Positions 45,901-55,512 of a DNA stretch of 64,000 bases are shown here, one piece after another. The notes beneath the pieces were generated by a model. The model saw only the letters and a program-made list of their open reading frames with translations. It was not told where the DNA came from and made no database searches. The first letter of the stretch is position 1. Every line of letters starts with the position of its first letter. The translations under genes were made by a program, and so were the position numbers. Source of the stretch: a bacterium (GTDB taxonomy: Bacteria; SZUA-182; DTGQ01); contig JBFLZW010000033.1 in assembly GCA_040755755.1 (NCBI GenBank), positions 62,001 through 126,000 of the forward strand, written 5' to 3'.

Positions 45901-48900
45901 TTGGACATCCGGTAATTTTCCACCCTGATCGGCTCCTGATTGCCGAAGCTGTCCACGGCGAAGAATTTCAGGCTCAGCGTGTTCTCAATAGCTATCGGCC
46001 CGCCGCTGAAGCGGGGTGATGAGATCGTGGGATTGGATCCATCGGTGGTGTAGTATATGGCGGCCACTGCCGAATCATCGCTTGCAGTCAGGGTAACGGC
46101 TGTCCGGCTGGCATAGACGCCCCCGGCCGGGGTGGCCGAAGACTTTGGCGGGGCAGTATCGAGGGCAAAGGGCTGGCTTTCTCCTTCGGCCAGATGATCA
46201 ACCGCCTGCCCGTCATCTGCCGTGACCTTGATCCGGCATTGGGGGTAGAACCGGCCTGCAACATCCTCCCTGGCCTTCCAGGTGGCGGACAGCGGCAGTC
46301 CGGCCTGCTGCCTTCCCGCCGTGCTCACGCTGCTGCACGGACGCCATTCGGAGCCATCCCAATACTGAAAGGAGATGGTCAGTGAGGTCTGCTCGGTATC
46401 GAGGCAGCGGCAGTGAATAGCCACCAGGCCATCCGGCTGCTGCTGTGCCGATACATCCAGAACCTGCGGACGGGTATTGCTGTTGGCGATGGAAAAGGAA
46501 GCTTCGGAGACGGCCTGGGAGATGGTTTTCCTCACTCCCTGGTCATCGGCCCTGCAGGTCACCCTGACCAGATAATCATCCCCGTCCGCCATCCGGCTGG
46601 TATCCCAATCGTACTGCCCGTCATTTTTCTCGCCGGTTGCTATGGGTTTCCAGGTTTTTCCCCGGTCAGGGCTATAGTCGAGATCTATGGATACCGCCTC
46701 CGGACTGGCGCTGCCCTGATCAGCCAGCCATTGGATCCGGACCGTCTGTTTGAATATCTCCCCGCCCTGGGGATACAGGATGCGGATCAGGGGATTATCG
46801 GTGGTCATTTCAAAGGCGCTGCTCAGCCAGGTGGACAGGCTGCTGCTCCGGGTGGCCCTGACAGTATAAAAACCCTGCGGCAGACCGGCAGGAATGGTTA
46901 CCTGGGCCTGCCCTCCTCCGGAGCTTATCCGCTCGATCCGGGTGAGCCAGAAAATCGGGCGCGAGAGTGTCTGAAGACCGGATGCTCCTGAAGCGAGATA
47001 AATGCGCTCCTGGTCGAGGCAGAGGCCCGCGGCCTGGCCGGTCAGGTTCGGGCCGAGGTGGGCTATCGGCAGCGGCTGTCCGGGGTTTTTGACATCGACG
47101 ACCGCGAGGCCGGAGGCCTTATCAGCCACATAGGCATAGCCTTCGAGCACAAAGACTCCCTGTGCAGAGCCCTCGGTATTATATTCTCCAGCAAAGACCG
47201 GCTGCTCGGGGTTTTTGATATCGGCGATCTGAAGGCCGGAATCACCATCGGCTATATAGGCATAGCTGCCTGCAATAAAGACCCCGTGAGCGGAGCCCGG
47301 AGTATTATAAACCCCGGTCAGTTTCGGCTGGCCGGGATGGGTGATATCGATGACCGCAAGGCCGGAATCGCCATCGGCCACATAGGCATGGCTGCCTGCA
47401 ACAAAGACCCCCTGGGCAATGCCCGAAGTGTCACAGCTTCCGACAACCTGGGGCTGGTCGGGATGGGTGATATCGATGACCGCAAGGCCGGAATCACCGT
47501 CAGCCACATAGGCATGGTCAGCGGTGATAAACACTTGAGCGGCCTGGCCGGGTGTGTCGCAGGCCCCTTTCAGCACGGGTTTTACCGGCTGGCTGATATC
47601 GATGATCGCAAGACCGCAATCACCGTCCGCCAGATAGAGATAATTGCCCAAAGCCCGGACTCCCTGCGTCCGGCCCGAAGTCTCCAGGCTTGCAGCCTGA
47701 GTTGGCTGGCCGTTATTATCGAAACCTATAACCTGGAGACCGGAATCACCGTCAGCCACATACGCATAACCCTTATGAACAAAGGCTTCATAAGCCCAGC
47801 CCGGAGTATCGTAATTCCTGGGCAGGACAGGGCTGTCGAGATGCGTGATATTGACCATCCGGAGCCCGGAACCGCCATCGGCCAGATAGGCGAAGTTAGC
47901 CAGGACAACGACCCCATAGGGGGAGCCTGGCGTGCGGCACAATGCCTTCAAGGTTGGCCTGGCCGGATTATTGGCATCAATAACCTGGAGGCCGGAATTG
48001 CCGTCAGCCACAAAAGCCATGTTCTCCCGGACAAACACCCCGCAGGCCCAGCCGGAGCCGCTTCGATACCCGTAGCTGCCCCTGAGCACGGGCTTTGCGG
48101 GCTGGCTGATATCAACAATCTGAAGCCCGCATCCGCCATCGGCTATATAAGCGCAGGCACCTGAGACAAAGACCCCCAGGGCATTGCCGGGAGTATCGAA
48201 AGCTCCCGCAAGGACAGGCCGTGCAGGCTGGCTGATATTGATGATCTGAAGGCCGGAATCACCGTCAGCCACATATGCATAATCCGAGGTCACGAAAACG
48301 CCGTGAGCCGAGCCGGGGGTATCGCAGCTTCCTCTGAGGGCTGGCCGGGCAGGCTGGCTGATATCGATGATCTGAAGGCCGCAGCGGTCGTCAGCCACAT
48401 AAGCACAGGTTCCCCGCACAAAGACTCCGTAGGCATAGCCGGGAGTGTCATAGCTCCCCGTCAAAGCGGGCGCATCGGGCCGGCTGATATCGATGACCTG
48501 AAGGCCGGAATATCCATCGGCTATATAGGCAAAGTTACTCTGAACCTGCACCCCGCTGGCCCAGCCCGGAGTGTCGTAGCTTCCCCGGATGGCTGGCTGG
48601 TCAGGCTGGCTGATATCGATAATCTGAAGGCCCAGGGTATCGTCAGCCACGTAAACATAATCCCCCTGAGCATGCACGCCCTGCGCCCATCCCGTAACCC
48701 GGCAGCTTTTGCCCGGCAGAGGATCCTCTTCGTAAATGCTGATTTTGGTATCTATGGTCAGATTTTCTCCAAGGATGGATATCGGAGTGGCAGTATTGGT
48801 ATAGCCCAAAGCCGGAGTTATCGATCTGATGACTGGCGCATCCCCTTCCTGCTGAGCCCAGACCGGAGGCAGAGCCCGCACCATGAGGAAGGGAACAAGG

Positions 48901-48983
48901 AAAATACTCATAAAAATCATGCCTGCAAGAAAATCATGACAGCGGGTAACCCGGTAAATGATACCTCTCATAACCTTATGCAT
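42981..48983 (-). CDS. Giant secreted LVIVD-propeller / TIG / thrombospondin-type-3 protein
   Basis: A 2000-residue exported protein (signal peptide to about VWAQ, residue 44). A TIG start (PVIRSITPALGY...ISILGENLT) is followed by about 14 LVIVD repeats (consensus YAYVADGDSGLQVIDIS) and then the TIG end (VTIPAGLPQGFYTV). Next come an Ig-like part, a chitobiase-C-like domain (IYYTTDGSNPT), and Ca-binding thrombospondin-3 repeats (DSDGDGLPDG, DTDGDGLDDG). A second TIG-nested block has about 6 LVIVD repeats, followed by a second chitobiase-C-like domain. The last 130 residues are Gly/Ser/Trp/Tyr-rich. Probably a cell-surface adhesin or scaffold. AAGGAG lies 10 bases before the ATG. Confidence 0.88.
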   Translation of the reverse strand: MHKVMRGIIYRVTRCHDFLAGMIFMSIFLVPFLMVRALPPVWAQQEGDAPVIRSITPALGYTNTATPISILGENLTIDTKISIYEEDPLPGKSCRVTGWAQGVHAQGDYVYVADDTLGLQIIDISQPDQPAIRGSYDTPGWASGVQVQSNFAYIADGYSGLQVIDISRPDAPALTGSYDTPGYAYGVFVRGTCAYVADDRCGLQIIDISQPARPALRGSCDTPGSAHGVFVTSDYAYVADGDSGLQIINISQPARPVLAGAFDTPGNALGVFVSGACAYIADGGCGLQIVDISQPAKPVLRGSYGYRSGSGWACGVFVRENMAFVADGNSGLQVIDANNPARPTLKALCRTPGSPYGVVVLANFAYLADGGSGLRMVNITHLDSPVLPRNYDTPGWAYEAFVHKGYAYVADGDSGLQVIGFDNNGQPTQAASLETSGRTQGVRALGNYLYLADGDCGLAIIDISQPVKPVLKGACDTPGQAAQVFITADHAYVADGDSGLAVIDITHPDQPQVVGSCDTSGIAQGVFVAGSHAYVADGDSGLAVIDITHPGQPKLTGVYNTPGSAHGVFIAGSYAYIADGDSGLQIADIKNPEQPVFAGEYNTEGSAQGVFVLEGYAYVADKASGLAVVDVKNPGQPLPIAHLGPNLTGQAAGLCLDQERIYLASGASGLQTLSRPIFWLTRIERISSGGGQAQVTIPAGLPQGFYTVRATRSSSLSTWLSSAFEMTTDNPLIRILYPQGGEIFKQTVRIQWLADQGSASPEAVSIDLDYSPDRGKTWKPIATGEKNDGQYDWDTSRMADGDDYLVRVTCRADDQGVRKTISQAVSEASFSIANSNTRPQVLDVSAQQQPDGLVAIHCRCLDTEQTSLTISFQYWDGSEWRPCSSVSTAGRQQAGLPLSATWKAREDVAGRFYPQCRIKVTADDGQAVDHLAEGESQPFALDTAPPKSSATPAGGVYASRTAVTLTASDDSAVAAIYYTTDGSNPTISSPRFSGGPIAIENTLSLKFFAVDSFGNQEPIRVENYRMSKKVVIQAPGPAWPGSSINVTCQVQKPDGSMADQEAVRFTLLVDGAAVFGPDTAVGKVLLLNSARNQALVETAAGKVIISLTNSRAEEVHLVVRDTERMGLEIASPGSGLAGLAIKFLDPDLDEDGDGLTNRTEASGCLKINSSDSDGDGLPDGYEYSHSCLDPCDAGAGSGSKSSHGPYGDPDGDGIRNLAEFRWGTDPCLKDTDGDGLDDGLEWGKNAQQPLDSDTDGLIDALDPDSDNDGLSDGREYFTLKTSHTSPDTDQDGWVDSFEVGPDPNHPTLCRNAQGELSPCALDAGNDQVRPVIKSIRPGWSADGISTLTVDGENLTASTLLGIFRDDPPVRVGACAIPQGEALGVCTRGNYAYVAAGSSGLVIIDLSQPDQPVVKANCPLVESAYGICMAGNYACVAAGYSGLSIIDLGQPDRPVLKGSCNTPGYARGVWVLGNLAYVADEWAGLQVIDISQPDKPALISSLATPDWAYGICGQGNYVYIAAGYTGLVAIDVTRPQSPALAAGCDTPGYAEGVSVLGGCAYVADGYSSLQVIDLTRPRYPFLMTGVELPDRIHVLGLSLSEEYLVGAAGSAGLTILSRPHFWSARTTEVNAAGTQITAVVPARIPAGSYTVKASNPPYGVADPIDMTFEATTNTPPQVQILSVSRQEKGAIAITYRCLDQEQSLVNIQFQYWDGSRWRDSRAITETGPQPTGADLTAIWLPGEELEGQELAACRIKVKADDGQSANGFAEAQSAPFPLDTRPPEITVSPVGGSFASPQTIALSTDEAATIYYTTDGTDPNTGSNCYTGPLLFSGTTTLKVFALDSYGNQGDIRKETYTISTASPPQNQQPGTQTQPAADTGGGIGGTGGGFSQTGWGYSPWIASLSGGNWPQFSSPLPAFTFGTSSTFGTIYGAFSPLNSFSSSPWLFGSGYQYYESSALAPASYSYSGWSGSTWQESGWTGGGFPWTSIYTYSTVSGFSW

Positions 48984-49098
48984 ACCTCATACACTCCTTG
49001 TTTTCTCTATGCCTCGAATTATGCCTTGAATTGTATTCTTTATTTCCTGCAACCCCTCTGATCATGGGGTAAATTTGCATACGGTACACAGAAATCGG
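48984..49098. other. Upstream region of the giant LVIVD gene
   Basis: Contains the AAGGAG ribosome site for the 48983 start. No promoter is sharp enough to call. Confidence 0.3.
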
Positions 49099-49270
49099 GT
49101 AACTATCTCACTACCGGACACTTTTACTGTCATTCCCGCGAAAGCGGGAATCCATGCATGGTTACAGCAAACCCCTGGATTCCCGCCTACGCGGGAATGA
49201 CTTGAAATACTTGCACTTACAGACACATACAGAGTCGGGAATAAAAAGTGTCCGGTAGTGAAGTAACTAT
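49099..49270. mobile_element. MITE-like element with terminal inverted repeats and target duplication
   Basis: Perfect 17-bp inverted repeats CACTACCGGACACTTTT at 49109-49125 and, complemented, at 49244-49260. GTAACTAT occurs on both outer sides (49099-49106 and 49263-49270), 2 bases from each terminus, as expected for a target-site duplication. The interior holds two palindromes with ATTCCCGC/GCGGGAAT arms. No coding capacity, so it would depend on a transposase in trans. Confidence 0.85.
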
Positions 49271-49720
49271 AAGCAATAATGATGCTGTATGGAACTCTTG
49301 AGTGATGGTAATACTATACCCTACTATTTGCTCGAAAACAATATAATGTAAGAGATATTTAATGCCTTTACTTTACCCAAGTCCCGGAAACAGCCATATG
49401 CAGGGTGGGGCTGGGAAGGGATTTTTCCAGGGTTATGTTCCCCATGTTCCTTTTCTCGATGAGGAAGGTGAAAAATAACCATCACCCCCACCCAGCCTCC
49501 CCCCTCAAGGGGGAGGGGAGTTATGGAGGCTTTCATACAAGATGGGGAACATCTGTACCTTATAATATCCATTGCCTTTTGGAGTGGACATTGGGAGCGC
49601 AGCGGAAGCTGCTTTGAAGTGCTCACCGCACAGGTACGACTTCCTGGCATACCGCCACACCACACATCCTGGCATACTGCCCCGTCCTGGCACATCACCT
49701 GCCTGGCATACCCATGCCCA
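49271..49720. other. Intergenic region with a C/G-rich hairpin
   Basis: No gene seen. A hairpin CCTCCCCC (49496-49503) with GGGGGAGG (49509-49516) belongs to the same type as the palindrome at 30784-30819. Confidence 0.3.
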
Positions 49721-49804
49721 GGAAAGCGGTGTCGTGCCACCGCAGTCCAAAGCGGCTACCGCCGCGGTGGATGAGTTCCAACTTGGCTTCTGTAAGTGCC
49801 ATTC
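49721..49804 (+). repeat. Duplicated leader blocks A and B, copy 1
   Basis: Block A (49721-49765) recurs at 55771-55815 with one mismatch; block B (49781-49804) recurs at 55865-55888 with one mismatch. Each copy lies upstream of one of the two giant paralogues. Confidence 0.85.
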
Positions 49805-50029
49805 GATATAGCCCCGATCCATGATATAGAATGAACCTGGTTCTGGAACCAGTTCATCAAGGATATTGACATCATGAACCTTGCCATCAGTAATTTTGAT
49901 AAATGAAGGAATGCTGCCACGCAAGTCCAGCAATGTATGGAGCTTGATGGCGCCTTTCTCTGTGCGGAAGTGTGCCCAGGGGAATAGAGATAAGCATAAA
50001 TCAATGGTTGTAGATAATCTGAAAGTCAT
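49805..50029 (-). mobile_element. IS4-type transposase fragment
   Basis: About 75 codons match the central part of IS4-family transposases: STTIDLCLSLFPWAHFR, KGAIKLHTLLDLRGSIPSFI, ITDGKVHDVNILDELVPEPG and FYIMDRGYI. N- and C-terminal parts are gone, and the first catalytic Asp position reads LSTTI instead of LDSTT. It lies between leader block B and the promoter-proximal leader of the first paralogue; the second paralogue has no such insert. Confidence 0.82.
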
Positions 50030-50467
50030 ACTTGAAAATTTGCAGGCCGCTTGATGCAGGCCGCTTGTGCCTACCTGATATCTGTAGTTCACTCAAGTGA
50101 AAATCCCTAAAAGGAAAAGAGGAAGAGGGGGATGAGCAGCAGCATAGCCGTAATCCCCCCCAATCCTGCCGCGTCTTAATTAGATACTGAAAAATAATTA
50201 AATACCCATATCCTGCTTTTGCAGGAGCATGGCTATTTTTTACCCAAGACATAACGATCATTCCAGGGCAGGGGGAGGGGAGCGGGGGATGCTCGATGAT
50301 CATGCAGGGCTTGAGGCCGCAGGGAAGGAGGGTATAAATTTGATTTAAGCCAGGATGAAGTTTCAAGATATAACTATCCATAAGAAATAAATCTCAGGAT
50401 TGAGTGGTTACTACTATCGTGTATCATGTTTTTCATGAGACCTGATTACAGAATGGAGGTAAGGTCA
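50030..50467 (+). promoter_or_regulatory. Leader of paralogue 1
   Basis: The last 147 bases (about 50321-50467) closely match the leader of paralogue 2 (about 56007-56148), including the GGAGGTAAGGTC ribosome-site region. No riboswitch core was recognised. The start of the segment is unassigned sequence. Confidence 0.5.
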
Positions 50468-53400
50468 ATGAGTACGTATGAATCCGAGGACTTTGTACGT
50501 TTTTCCCTGAGAACCGCCGCTTGCCGGTTAGGCTGCATTTGGTTGATGGTCGTGCTGATCATCATGGGACGTAGCCTCGCTCAAGCTGGAAGCCTGACCG
50601 CAAGCGCAGCCACAGGTGCAATCCAGGGGCAGATTATTGATCAGAGTGGTCGGCCTCTGGCCAATATTCAGGTTCTGGCCGTGAAGCAGCCGGATACCGC
50701 TTCCATTTACGGGTATTACGGATATACCCCTTTCCCTTATGATCTGAGCGCCTTTCCCCCCTGGATGCCTGAAGAATTAAGCAATGATCCTGATCCCTAC
50801 CTGTATCCGTATGGTCCATACAGCCCCTATGGCCCTGCCGCTGATTCATCACCCCCCCAGGTTTACAGGACAGTGAGCAAGGCGGATGGAACCTTTCTCC
50901 TCGGCAGTCTGCCGGAAGGAAGGTACCGGCTCTGGGCCTACGATCTCAAGGACCAGGGATATGCGCCTTCGATCTATGGGCTTGATGCCCCTCAGTCAGC
51001 GGGCAGCCTGCTCTATGCTTATCCATCCTTCACTTCCGCCATTCAGATCCGGGTGCATACCGGGCAAACCGCCGGGCCTTTTACCCTGTCCATGACTCCG
51101 GGAGGGAAGCTGTCCGGGAAGGTTATCGATGCAGCCACCGGCCTGCCGATCAGCGGGGCACGGGTCCAGACATCGAGTCAGTATAATTATCCTGCCTTTC
51201 TCGTCCTTTCCGATTCCAGCGGGAATTTCTCTTTCCCCGCTCTGCCGGAGGGGGAATACTGGCTGAGCGCAATGGCCGAAGGATACACCAGCGGATATAG
51301 CGGCTACATCCTTCAGGAAGACCAGTATCAGGTATCAGCCGGTCAGACAACAGGAGGCTGCAACCTGAGCTTGAAGCGCGGCGGGACGGTTTCCGGTAAG
51401 ATCACCAGCCAGGCAGATGGGAAACCGGTTGCCGGTGCCGAAGTCACCTGCTTCATGACCGGAGACAATCCGGCTTATGTTATATCCTCTCCGGCTGTCA
51501 GCAAGGCTGATGGCACTTACCGCATCAGCGGCCTTGAGCCGGGCACCTATGTTCCCCTGGTCCAGTATGCCCCGGGCTTTCAGGGTGCCTATTGTCCGAA
51601 TACCCAGGACAGAGAGCAGGCCAGGGAGGTTCAGGTGGAATCGGGAAAGGAGACCGGCTCTGCCAATATCCAGCTTGCTCCCATTATCGGCAGGGGAATC
51701 ATCCGGGGACGGGTCATCGACAAGGCCAGCGGCCTTCCGGTGGCCGGAATTCAGGTCAGTCTGAGTAAATTTTATGATCCTTACGATTACGAAGCGTATC
51801 CTGTCATGCTCCCGGCCGCAGATGCCATGTCATTGTCATCCTATGCCCCATATGGAACAGTTTCCCATATCTCGCCTCTTTCCTGTCTGCCACCCGTGGA
51901 CTACCTCCGGATTAACCCGGTTCAGACCGATGAGCAGGGGAAATTTGCATTTACCGGCCTGGAAAACGGCAAATATGAATTGACCATGTATGATCCGCAG
52001 GGCAGGTATCTGAGTGGCCGCTATCCGGAATATCCCCTGGGTTACGGGGATGCTCTGGATTATCTTGAACTGTCCGAAAAGAAGACCTCTCTCGAAGGTA
52101 TCGAAATCTCCCTGAAGCGCGGGGGGCGTCTGGAAGGCAAGGTCCTTGCCGGGTCCACTCCCTTGGCCGGTATCTCTGTCAGAGCCACACCCGCAAATTT
52201 GGGATTCAAGGGAGCGTATAGTTACCCGGGTGTCTACTACGTCGGCAGCGGATCGGAAGACGTGACTGATACGGATGGAGAATTCATCATCCGCGGCCTG
52301 CCGGAAGACGACTATATCCTGGTGGCTGTGGATCAGACGGGAACCCGGAACTTCCTGGCCGCCTGGTGCCAGAACGCCGGGGAGGAAAAGCCCCGCACGT
52401 TCAAAGTAACCGAAGGCAGCACCACGGGCGGCATGGTAATCTCCATGAATCCGGGTGCCTCCATCAGCGGAAGGGTTGTGGACAAGGCCGGAAAACCCCT
52501 GGCCGGGATCGTAATGTCCGCAGACCTCGAACGCTATCCTGATTCCGATCCGGCCAGGCCGTGGAATTATTACGCCTTCCCGGTCAACAGGAGTGTCATG
52601 ACCGCTGAGGACGGGACTTACACCCTGGTCGGCCTGTCTGAAGGAACCTACGTTGTGAGGGCCTGGGACCAGAATCAGGAATACCTGGACGGCTGCCGAT
52701 CCGGCCTCGCCGTATCCCCTCCAGCCAGTCTGTCAGCGCCTGATATGGTCTTGACCAAAAGTTTGATTCTCTCCGGGAAAGTAACTTCCAGGGATGGCAA
52801 GCCCCTGGCTGAGATTATGGTTTCCGCTACCCTCGATGACTCTTCGGATCCGGCAGGCAGCAGCGGCAAGATGCCAATCCGCACTGCGGATCAGACAGTG
52901 TCCTCCGACTCCTGCACTGCTTATCCGAGGTATCAGTCGCAAGCCTATACCGGCAAGGACGGCACCTACCGGATAACCGGCCTTGCGGCTGGAATCTACC
53001 GGCTTGAAGCAGTTGATTATCGTAATGAATACTTATCAGCCCAATACGGCACAGGAACTTCGGCCGCACTCGTAGCCGGGGCAGAAGGCGAGGAGAAGAC
53101 CGGCCTTGACTTTTCCCTCGTGAAGGGCGGAATAATCAAGGGTACGGTCCTCGATCTGGCTGCCGGCAAGCCGGTTTCCGGAGCGATAGTTGCAGCCCAG
53201 CCGGAGTCTGGCTATTCGTACGGTGGCGGCCCATCTGATCTTCCTGCCATACTGCCGATCGACTATTATGGGATGAGTGCAACCTCCGGGATGTGGCCGG
53301 GGATGATTTACTCTTCAGCTTCCACTGACAATATGGGGAATTACACTCTGAAAGGGCTTCCGGATGGTAAATACCTGCTGTTTATTTCAACGCCCGATAA

Positions 53401-55429
53401 AAACTACCTGTCTCAGTATTATTCGGGTGCCGATAGTGAGAGCACAGCGACTCCGATCGAGATCAGGAGCGAGCAGGTTGTCGAGAATATCGATTTCAGC
53501 CTGGCTCCGGGCATCATCCTCAAAGGCGTGATCAGGGATGCCGCAACCGGCAAGCCCATAACCACAGGGTGTCTGGTCATATTAGCCACCGGGCAGGGAG
53601 CGGATCTCGATAGCGCCTACACCAATTCATCCGGGGAATATCAGTTCAAGGGACTTCAGCCGGGCACCTATCTGGTCAAGGCTGCTGACTGCCAGTATTA
53701 CTACGGCGGCTTTTATCGGCTGCCAGGTACTGATCCGAAGACATCCAGCCCGATCACCGTCTCCGCCCCCGGTCCGGTGGAAGAGATCGATATCCTGCTT
53801 CAGCTCAAAGCCTCGATCAGCGGACGGGTGGTGGATGAGCTCGATAAGACACCGCTGGCCAGGATAATAGTCACGGCCATTCCACGATCGGGAAAGCCTC
53901 ATGCCACCACCGATTACTATTCCTTTTCTCTATATGCATATTACTCCGCATATCAGGCAATCACCGATGCCGATGGCCGGTACACGATCAGGGGGCTGGA
54001 AGAAGGGGATTACCTGATTATGGCCCGTGATTCTGCACATGTCTATGGTCAGGAGTACTATAAAGATGTCCCTGTCAATCAGCCGGACAAAGCTACAGCC
54101 GTCCATGTGGGCTTCTCGGAAGCCAAAGGAGGTATCGACCTTGAGCTTCAGGTAGGGGAAACCTACAGCGGCGCAGCCGGCAACAGTCAATACCCGACAG
54201 CTACTTCCGCTTCCTATGGGTCTTCGGCAGCTCCCGGCCCGAATTACGGGTATTCTATATCTTACCTCCAGATGATCGGAAAATCCGGCCTGTATGGCGG
54301 CATTGCTGGCTATGGTGCCGGATATACCGGCTCGGATGCAGCCCGGCAGGCTCAATGGAATACACCTCAACCCGGAACAAACCAGTATCCGGCCCAGTAT
54401 CCGATTCTTCCGGAGCGGTTGACGAATGCGGAGCCTCCGGAGATCACTTCATCGAATTCCGTGGACAGGATCAAGGCAGGCCGCACCTTTCGGTATAAGG
54501 TTGAGGTTAAAAACCAGGCAGCCGATACTTCCCTCAAGCACAGCCTGCTGCTCGGACCGGAGGGCATGGATATCGATCCTGATACCGGTCTTGTCCAATG
54601 GACTCCGTCCAACAGCGATGCCGGATGGTGTATCGTTCAGGTAATGGTCGATAACGGCAACGGGCAGGTAGCCTCGCAATCCTTCCGCCTGCGGGTCGAG
54701 GAAGACAGGACCCCGCCGGAGGAAGTCAAAAACCTGACCGCGGTGAAAGGAGATGGACAAGTCATTCTTTCCTGGACACCTCCTTCGGACCGCGATGGCG
54801 ATCTGGCGGATCAGGTCCTGTATGTCAGGGAGGGACAGGAGTATGGCGCGGGGATCAATCTTGGGAAAGGTGCCTCCGGATATACGGTGAAGAATCTGAA
54901 GAATGATCAGCCCTATACTTTCAAGATTGTGACCAGAGACAACCTGGAGAATACCAGCAGCGGAGTGACCGTAGCCGCAACTCCCGCCAAGGAGCGGGTG
55001 GCCGACACCGGAGCTTCTCCGATATCATCCTGGTATTCGGGGCTTGCATCCAACAGCTATCTGTTCTCAGGAAATGCAGGCACAGCAGGCCTGTGGGGGA
55101 ACCCGCCATCCCTGACTTCTTCTTCGGTATACCCGGTCTGGCCTGGCAGTACATACACTGTGTGGGGAACAACCCTGGTTCAGTCTGACAGTCTGTTCGG
55201 CTCATCGAACCCCTGGTCATCTTCGTCCTGGTCATCGCCATCCTGGTCATCCTCACTCTGGACAGGCGGCAATTTGGCAGGTACATCCCTGTATTCCTCC
55301 TCCTTCTCGACGTTCAGTCCCTGGTGGAGCAATTCCCCGACAGGTTCCTGGGGAGGAAATTCCGGTTCTCTCTGGGATTCAGACAATCTGAATCTATGGG
55401 TCCGGGACCCGATGCAGCCACGGTGGTAG
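50468..55429 (+). CDS. Giant secreted carboxypeptidase-regulatory-like repeat protein, paralogue 1
   Basis: A 1653-residue surface protein. The signal peptide is near LGCIWLMVVLIIMGRSLAQA. About nine carboxypeptidase-regulatory-like (Cna-B-like) repeats follow, each with a G.V.D..TGKPISGA start and a DGTYRI.GL..GTY end, separated by Tyr/Pro-rich loops. A putative-Ig domain (PPEITSSNSVDRIKAGRTF, GMDIDPDTGLVQWTPS) and a fibronectin-III domain (PPEEVKNLTAVKGDGQVILSW) come next, then a Trp/Ser/Gly-rich tail of about 130 residues. The start ATG 50468 has GGAGGT 6 bases upstream; earlier in-frame starts are not supported. Tandem duplicate of the 56149 gene. Role: probably surface matrix or adhesion. 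Confidence 0.88.
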   Translation: MSTYESEDFVRFSLRTAACRLGCIWLMVVLIIMGRSLAQAGSLTASAATGAIQGQIIDQSGRPLANIQVLAVKQPDTASIYGYYGYTPFPYDLSAFPPWMPEELSNDPDPYLYPYGPYSPYGPAADSSPPQVYRTVSKADGTFLLGSLPEGRYRLWAYDLKDQGYAPSIYGLDAPQSAGSLLYAYPSFTSAIQIRVHTGQTAGPFTLSMTPGGKLSGKVIDAATGLPISGARVQTSSQYNYPAFLVLSDSSGNFSFPALPEGEYWLSAMAEGYTSGYSGYILQEDQYQVSAGQTTGGCNLSLKRGGTVSGKITSQADGKPVAGAEVTCFMTGDNPAYVISSPAVSKADGTYRISGLEPGTYVPLVQYAPGFQGAYCPNTQDREQAREVQVESGKETGSANIQLAPIIGRGIIRGRVIDKASGLPVAGIQVSLSKFYDPYDYEAYPVMLPAADAMSLSSYAPYGTVSHISPLSCLPPVDYLRINPVQTDEQGKFAFTGLENGKYELTMYDPQGRYLSGRYPEYPLGYGDALDYLELSEKKTSLEGIEISLKRGGRLEGKVLAGSTPLAGISVRATPANLGFKGAYSYPGVYYVGSGSEDVTDTDGEFIIRGLPEDDYILVAVDQTGTRNFLAAWCQNAGEEKPRTFKVTEGSTTGGMVISMNPGASISGRVVDKAGKPLAGIVMSADLERYPDSDPARPWNYYAFPVNRSVMTAEDGTYTLVGLSEGTYVVRAWDQNQEYLDGCRSGLAVSPPASLSAPDMVLTKSLILSGKVTSRDGKPLAEIMVSATLDDSSDPAGSSGKMPIRTADQTVSSDSCTAYPRYQSQAYTGKDGTYRITGLAAGIYRLEAVDYRNEYLSAQYGTGTSAALVAGAEGEEKTGLDFSLVKGGIIKGTVLDLAAGKPVSGAIVAAQPESGYSYGGGPSDLPAILPIDYYGMSATSGMWPGMIYSSASTDNMGNYTLKGLPDGKYLLFISTPDKNYLSQYYSGADSESTATPIEIRSEQVVENIDFSLAPGIILKGVIRDAATGKPITTGCLVILATGQGADLDSAYTNSSGEYQFKGLQPGTYLVKAADCQYYYGGFYRLPGTDPKTSSPITVSAPGPVEEIDILLQLKASISGRVVDELDKTPLARIIVTAIPRSGKPHATTDYYSFSLYAYYSAYQAITDADGRYTIRGLEEGDYLIMARDSAHVYGQEYYKDVPVNQPDKATAVHVGFSEAKGGIDLELQVGETYSGAAGNSQYPTATSASYGSSAAPGPNYGYSISYLQMIGKSGLYGGIAGYGAGYTGSDAARQAQWNTPQPGTNQYPAQYPILPERLTNAEPPEITSSNSVDRIKAGRTFRYKVEVKNQAADTSLKHSLLLGPEGMDIDPDTGLVQWTPSNSDAGWCIVQVMVDNGNGQVASQSFRLRVEEDRTPPEEVKNLTAVKGDGQVILSWTPPSDRDGDLADQVLYVREGQEYGAGINLGKGASGYTVKNLKNDQPYTFKIVTRDNLENTSSGVTVAATPAKERVADTGASPISSWYSGLASNSYLFSGNAGTAGLWGNPPSLTSSSVYPVWPGSTYTVWGTTLVQSDSLFGSSNPWSSSSWSSPSWSSSLWTGGNLAGTSLYSSSFSTFSPWWSNSPTGSWGGNSGSLWDSDNLNLWVRDPMQPRW

Positions 55430-55477
55430 CTGTTCTATTAAAGCTTTTTCTCTGCTGAGAGGTTTTGGTTTGATGCT

Positions 55478-55512
55478 CCCTGCATGGCCCAAGGACCTTG
55501 GGCCATGCAGGG
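55478..55512. terminator. 35-base perfect palindrome after paralogue 1
   Basis: CCCTGCATGGCCCAAGG (55478-55494), a single central A, then its exact complement (55496-55512). It lies 49 bases after the stop. A T-run is lacking, so it is either an unusual terminator or an intergenic repeat. Confidence 0.6.

Noticed and set aside
47058-48164. 368-codon frame antisense to the LVIVD protein
   Set aside because: Its regular repeats mirror the LVIVD repeat units on the coding strand; no start signal.
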